Program-made: the position numbers and the translations under genes | From: Verrucomicrobiales bacterium | GTDB lineage: Bacteria > Verrucomicrobiota > Verrucomicrobiia > Verrucomicrobiales > DEV007 | NCBI GenBank assembly: GCA_016795385.1 | Contig: JAEUHI010000086.1 | Coordinates: forward strand, 62,001-126,000 | Reading direction: 5' to 3' | Length of the DNA stretch: 64,000 nucleotides | Notes under the pieces: generated by a model | Seen by the model: the letters and a program-made list of their open reading frames with translations, nothing else | Database searches by the model: none | Told to the model about the DNA's origin: nothing | In this document: piece by piece, positions 61,394-64,000 of the stretch | Layout: each line of letters begins with the position of its first letter | How positions within the stretch are numbered: the stretch's first letter is position 1

Positions 61394-63199
61394 TCAGTCC
61401 CCGGATTTGAGAACCTTGATGAAGGCGTCCTGGGGAATGTTCACCTTGCCGATGGCCTTCATCTTTTTCTTCCCTTCCTTCTGCTTCTCGAGGAGCTTGC
61501 GTTTCCGGCTGATGTCGCCGCCGTAGCACTTCGCGGTGACGTTCTTGCGCATCGCGCTGATCGATTCGCGGGCGATGATCTTGCCGCCGATCGCGGCCTG
61601 GATCGCGACGGTGAAGAGCTGCTGGGGGATCACATCCTTCAGCTTCGCGGCGAGCTGGCGACCGCGCGATTCGGCCTTGTCGCGGTGGACGATCACGGAA
61701 AAGGCGTCGACCGGCTCGCCGGCGATGAGCATGTCCATCTTCACCAGCTTCTCGGCCTGGTAGTCGGCATACTCGTAGTCCATGCTGCCGTAGCCGCGCG
61801 TCATGCTCTTGAGGCGGTCGTTGAAATCGACGAGGATCTCGTTGAGTGGCAGGATCGCGGTGAGGAGCACGCGGGTGGCGTCGAGCGTCTCGGTGTTGAC
61901 GAGTTCGCCCCGCTTTTCGGCGACGAGTTTCATGAGTTCGCCGATGTAGTCGTTCGGCGTCATGACGTAGGCCTTTACCGTGGGCTCGCGGATCTCGAGG
62001 ATGTTCTGCGGTTCGGGGAGGAAACTCGGGTTGTCGATCTCCACCTCCGTGCCGTCGGTCAGTTTCACTTGGTAGACAACCCCCGGATAGGTCGAGATGA
62101 CGTCCATGTTGAACTCGCGGCGGAGGCGCTCCTGCACGATCTCCATGTGGAGGAGACCGAGGAATCCGCAGCGGAAGCCGAAGCCCAGCGCCGCCGAGCT
62201 CTCGGCCTGGTAGCTGAAAGCCGCGTCGTTGATCTGCAGCTTGCCCATGGCGAGCTTGAGCTGCTCGAAATCCTCCGACGAGACCGGATAGATCCCGCTG
62301 AAGACCATCGGCTGGATCTCCTTGAAGCCCGGCAGCGGTTCCTCGGCGGAAATGCGGGTGTCGGTGATGGTGTCGCCGATCTTCACCTCGTTCGACGACT
62401 TCATGTTCGCGATGAGGTAACCGACGTCACCGGCGACGAGCTTGTCGCGCGGCGATTGTTTGGGGGTGAAGACGCCGACTTCCTTCACCTCGTACGTCTT
62501 GCCGGTCGCCATCGTGCGGATGCCGGTGCCTCGCTTCACCTCGCCGCTGACGACGCGCACGTAGCTGACGACGCCACGGTAGGTGTCGAAGACCGAGTCG
62601 AAGACAAGTGCGCGGAGGATGTTGTCGTCGGGCTGTTTCGGGTGCGGGATGCGGGTCACGACCGCCTCGAGGATGTCCTCGATCCCGATGCCCATCTTCG
62701 CGCTGGCAGGGATGGCCTCGTCGCCGGGGATCGCGAGAATTTCCTCGAGCTGCTTTTTCACCGAAGGGAGATCGGCGCTGGGCAAGTCGATCTTGTTGAT
62801 CACGGGGATGACGTGGAGATTCGCCTGGCTCGCGAGGTGCATGTTCGCCACCGTCTGTGCCTCCACGCCCTGGGCGGCATCGACGAGCAGCAGCGCGCCC
62901 TCGCAGGCGGCGAGGGAACGGCTCACCTCGTAGGAGAAATCGACGTGACCGGGAGTGTCGAGCAGGTTCAACTGGTAGGTCTTGCCGTCCCGCGCCTTGT
63001 ATTTCATCGTCACGGGGTGCGACTTGATCGTGATCCCGCGCTCGCGCTCCAGATCCATCGAATCGAGGAGCTGGTCCTGCTTTTCGCGCTGCGAAATGGT
63101 CGAAGTCGTCTCGAGAAGACGATCGGAGAGGGTCGTCTTTCCGTGATCAATGTGGGCAATGATCGAGAAATTGCGTGTCAGTTCGATGGACATCGTCAA
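61394..63199 (-). CDS. lepA: Elongation factor 4 (LepA)
   Basis: 601 residues, standard length. GTPase motifs: IAHIDHGKTTLSDRLL, LDTPGHVDFSYEV, VINKIDLPSAD. The LepA C-terminal domain, which replaces EF-G domain IV, ends with GKVNIPQDAFIKVLKSGD. It acts on the ribosome during translation. First gene of the lepA-lepB operon, as in many bacteria. Confidence 0.97.
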   Translation of the reverse strand: MTMSIELTRNFSIIAHIDHGKTTLSDRLLETTSTISQREKQDQLLDSMDLERERGITIKSHPVTMKYKARDGKTYQLNLLDTPGHVDFSYEVSRSLAACEGALLLVDAAQGVEAQTVANMHLASQANLHVIPVINKIDLPSADLPSVKKQLEEILAIPGDEAIPASAKMGIGIEDILEAVVTRIPHPKQPDDNILRALVFDSVFDTYRGVVSYVRVVSGEVKRGTGIRTMATGKTYEVKEVGVFTPKQSPRDKLVAGDVGYLIANMKSSNEVKIGDTITDTRISAEEPLPGFKEIQPMVFSGIYPVSSEDFEQLKLAMGKLQINDAAFSYQAESSAALGFGFRCGFLGLLHMEIVQERLRREFNMDVISTYPGVVYQVKLTDGTEVEIDNPSFLPEPQNILEIREPTVKAYVMTPNDYIGELMKLVAEKRGELVNTETLDATRVLLTAILPLNEILVDFNDRLKSMTRGYGSMDYEYADYQAEKLVKMDMLIAGEPVDAFSVIVHRDKAESRGRQLAAKLKDVIPQQLFTVAIQAAIGGKIIARESISAMRKNVTAKCYGGDISRKRKLLEKQKEGKKKMKAIGKVNIPQDAFIKVLKSGD

Positions 63200-63306
63200 A
63201 AGACCCGGAACCTAGGGGATTTCCCGCGAAAGTAAACCGGGTTTCCTGCCACGTGGGGGATGCCGGGAATCCACGCAACACCGGGCCGAAGAAAGCCTCA
63301 CCGGAA

Positions 63307-63726
63307 TCAATCGACGAGGAATCCCTCGGCTTCGGCCGCTGATCTCAGGCGGACGTCACCCGTCCGAAAGCGCCAGCCCGTGGTCCTCTCGGCACAGGCC
63401 ACGAGCGCAGCCGCCAGTTGAAACGCATCGGCCGCGCGCAAGGGATGGGTTCGCAGAAGACGCAGCGCGCGATCCCGGACCTGGGTTGTCGGGGCCACCT
63501 CCACCCACGCTTTTTCCAAAAAGCTCAATCGCTTCCGGGCGAGTGATTCGGCCGCGGCGTCGAGCAGGCCCTCGCGCTTTCTCCGCATCAGGGCAGACTC
63601 GATCTCGGCACGCGTGCCATACCACACCAGCATCCTCGGATCGAACCTCAGCTGGGTTTCCCGTTCCAAGGAATCCGCCTCTGCCACGAGCAGCGGAGCC
63701 AGCGCCGAACTGTCCCAAAAAATCAT
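63307..63726 (-). CDS. PIN-domain toxin (VapC-like)
   Basis: 139 residues. Acidic positions are D5 in MIFWDSSALAPLL, E in TRAEIESALMRRK, and D in PLRAADAFQLAAALV, as in PIN RNases; the last acidic residue is likely in FRTGDVRLR. The start overlaps the antitoxin stop by 4 bp, the usual VapBC order. Confidence 0.92.
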   Translation of the reverse strand: MIFWDSSALAPLLVAEADSLERETQLRFDPRMLVWYGTRAEIESALMRRKREGLLDAAAESLARKRLSFLEKAWVEVAPTTQVRDRALRLLRTHPLRAADAFQLAAALVACAERTTGWRFRTGDVRLRSAAEAEGFLVD

Positions 63727-64000
63727 CGCGAATCGCGGTCTTCCAGGATGAGCGATGAGAGCCCCCCGGGAACGGCGGGCAACGGAGCTCCAAAAAATGC
63801 CTCCAGATCGAGCGGATCCGCCGCCGGAGTGACGATTCCCCCGGCGATCAGCCCGGCCAGTTGCTCGTCATCGGCGGCGGCACCGATGGGCTGGAACAGC
63901 GCCACCGGACGCTTGCGATCCGTGACGACCACCGTTTCACCGGAAATGACCGCCCGGAGATAAGCGGAGAGGCTGTTTTTCAATTCGGACACACTGGCCG
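63723..64000 (-). CDS. Phd/YefM-type antitoxin, 5' end beyond window
   Basis: At least 92 codons in frame to the window edge. VSELKNSLSAYLRAVISGET and VVVTDRKRPVALFQPIG are typical of the Phd/YefM N-terminal DNA-binding domain; in this family the ATG normally lies several residues before VSELKN, so the GTG at 63992 is probably internal. The C-terminal part should bind the PIN toxin. Confidence 0.85.
   Translation of the reverse strand, partial: ASVSELKNSLSAYLRAVISGETVVVTDRKRPVALFQPIGAAADDEQLAGLIAGGIVTPAADPLDLEAFFGAPLPAVPGGLSSLILEDRDSR

Noticed and set aside
1..64000. CRISPR array, prophage, insertion sequence or integrase
   Set aside because: No regularly spaced long repeats, transposase, integrase or phage structural motifs were recognised in the window.

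Overview
The window is high-GC bacterial chromosome, and its gene content points to the Verrucomicrobia or a close PVC relative. The signs are a PVC-type dehydrogenase/cytochrome c protein with a C-terminal CxxCH domain, a Tat-exported Gfo/Idh/MocA oxidoreductase, a LolA-like sorting protein beside an FtsX-like permease, HpnD-type hopanoid chemistry, and short intergenic tandem repeats of the FRVFRVFRR-shadow kind. The phylum call is inference from gene families; no 16S gene is present.

Layout. 1-6.3 kb: respiratory nitric oxide metabolism. norC-norB-norQ-norD run on the minus strand, a divergent Crp/Fnr-family regulator follows with a perfect TTGAC-N4-GTCAA box between it and norC, then an alginate-export-type porin and a type 1 copper protein. 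6.7-10 kb: tRNA-Val(UAC), arginine decarboxylase (speA) and a deoxyhypusine-synthase-like enzyme, a polyamine pair. 10-19.7 kb: two secreted unknowns, a hydrolase/PfkB kinase/DMT transporter operon, a Dabb protein, metX, pth, rpsF, a TVP38/DedA-like membrane protein, a PNPOx-like protein and an APC permease. 19.8-28.1 kb: two large PAS signalling proteins (one apparently a degenerate kinase, one a REC-PAS-HK-REC hybrid), then two tandem paralogous trypsin/PDZ proteins, one with an intact triad and one without. 28.4 kb: RNase P RNA. 28.9-34.6 kb: a TolC/HlyD/MacB-type efflux operon. 34.6-38.2 kb: an eight-EF-hand secreted protein, an RbsC-type permease and a Tat-exported oxidoreductase. 38.2-46.8 kb: a repeat element, an FkbM methyltransferase, IF-1 with a long tail, an HscB-like protein lacking HPD with an HscA-like Hsp70, a permease plus LolA-like protein, an M20 peptidase and an amidohydrolase. 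46.8-57.6 kb: a nucleotidyltransferase/small-protein pair, a VanX-PQQ propeller fusion, a vanadium haloperoxidase, a peroxiredoxin, a D-amino-acid-oxidase-like lipoprotein whose domains appear circularly permuted, and the large PVC cytochrome. 57.7-64 kb: a UPF0175/DUF3368 toxin-antitoxin cassette flanked by exact 29-bp direct repeats of the gcvH-like 3' end, GcvH-like, HpnD, signal peptidase I, LepA and a PIN/antitoxin pair cut by the window edge.

Most genes sit in short same-strand operons with small gaps or overlaps. The most unusual items are the permuted DAO fold, the direct-repeat-bounded toxin-antitoxin cassette, the protease/pseudoprotease pair, the VanX-propeller fusion, the HPD-less HscB/HscA pair, the di-heme NorC, and two copies of a dispersed inverted-repeat element built on a 9-mer ACACGGAAA.
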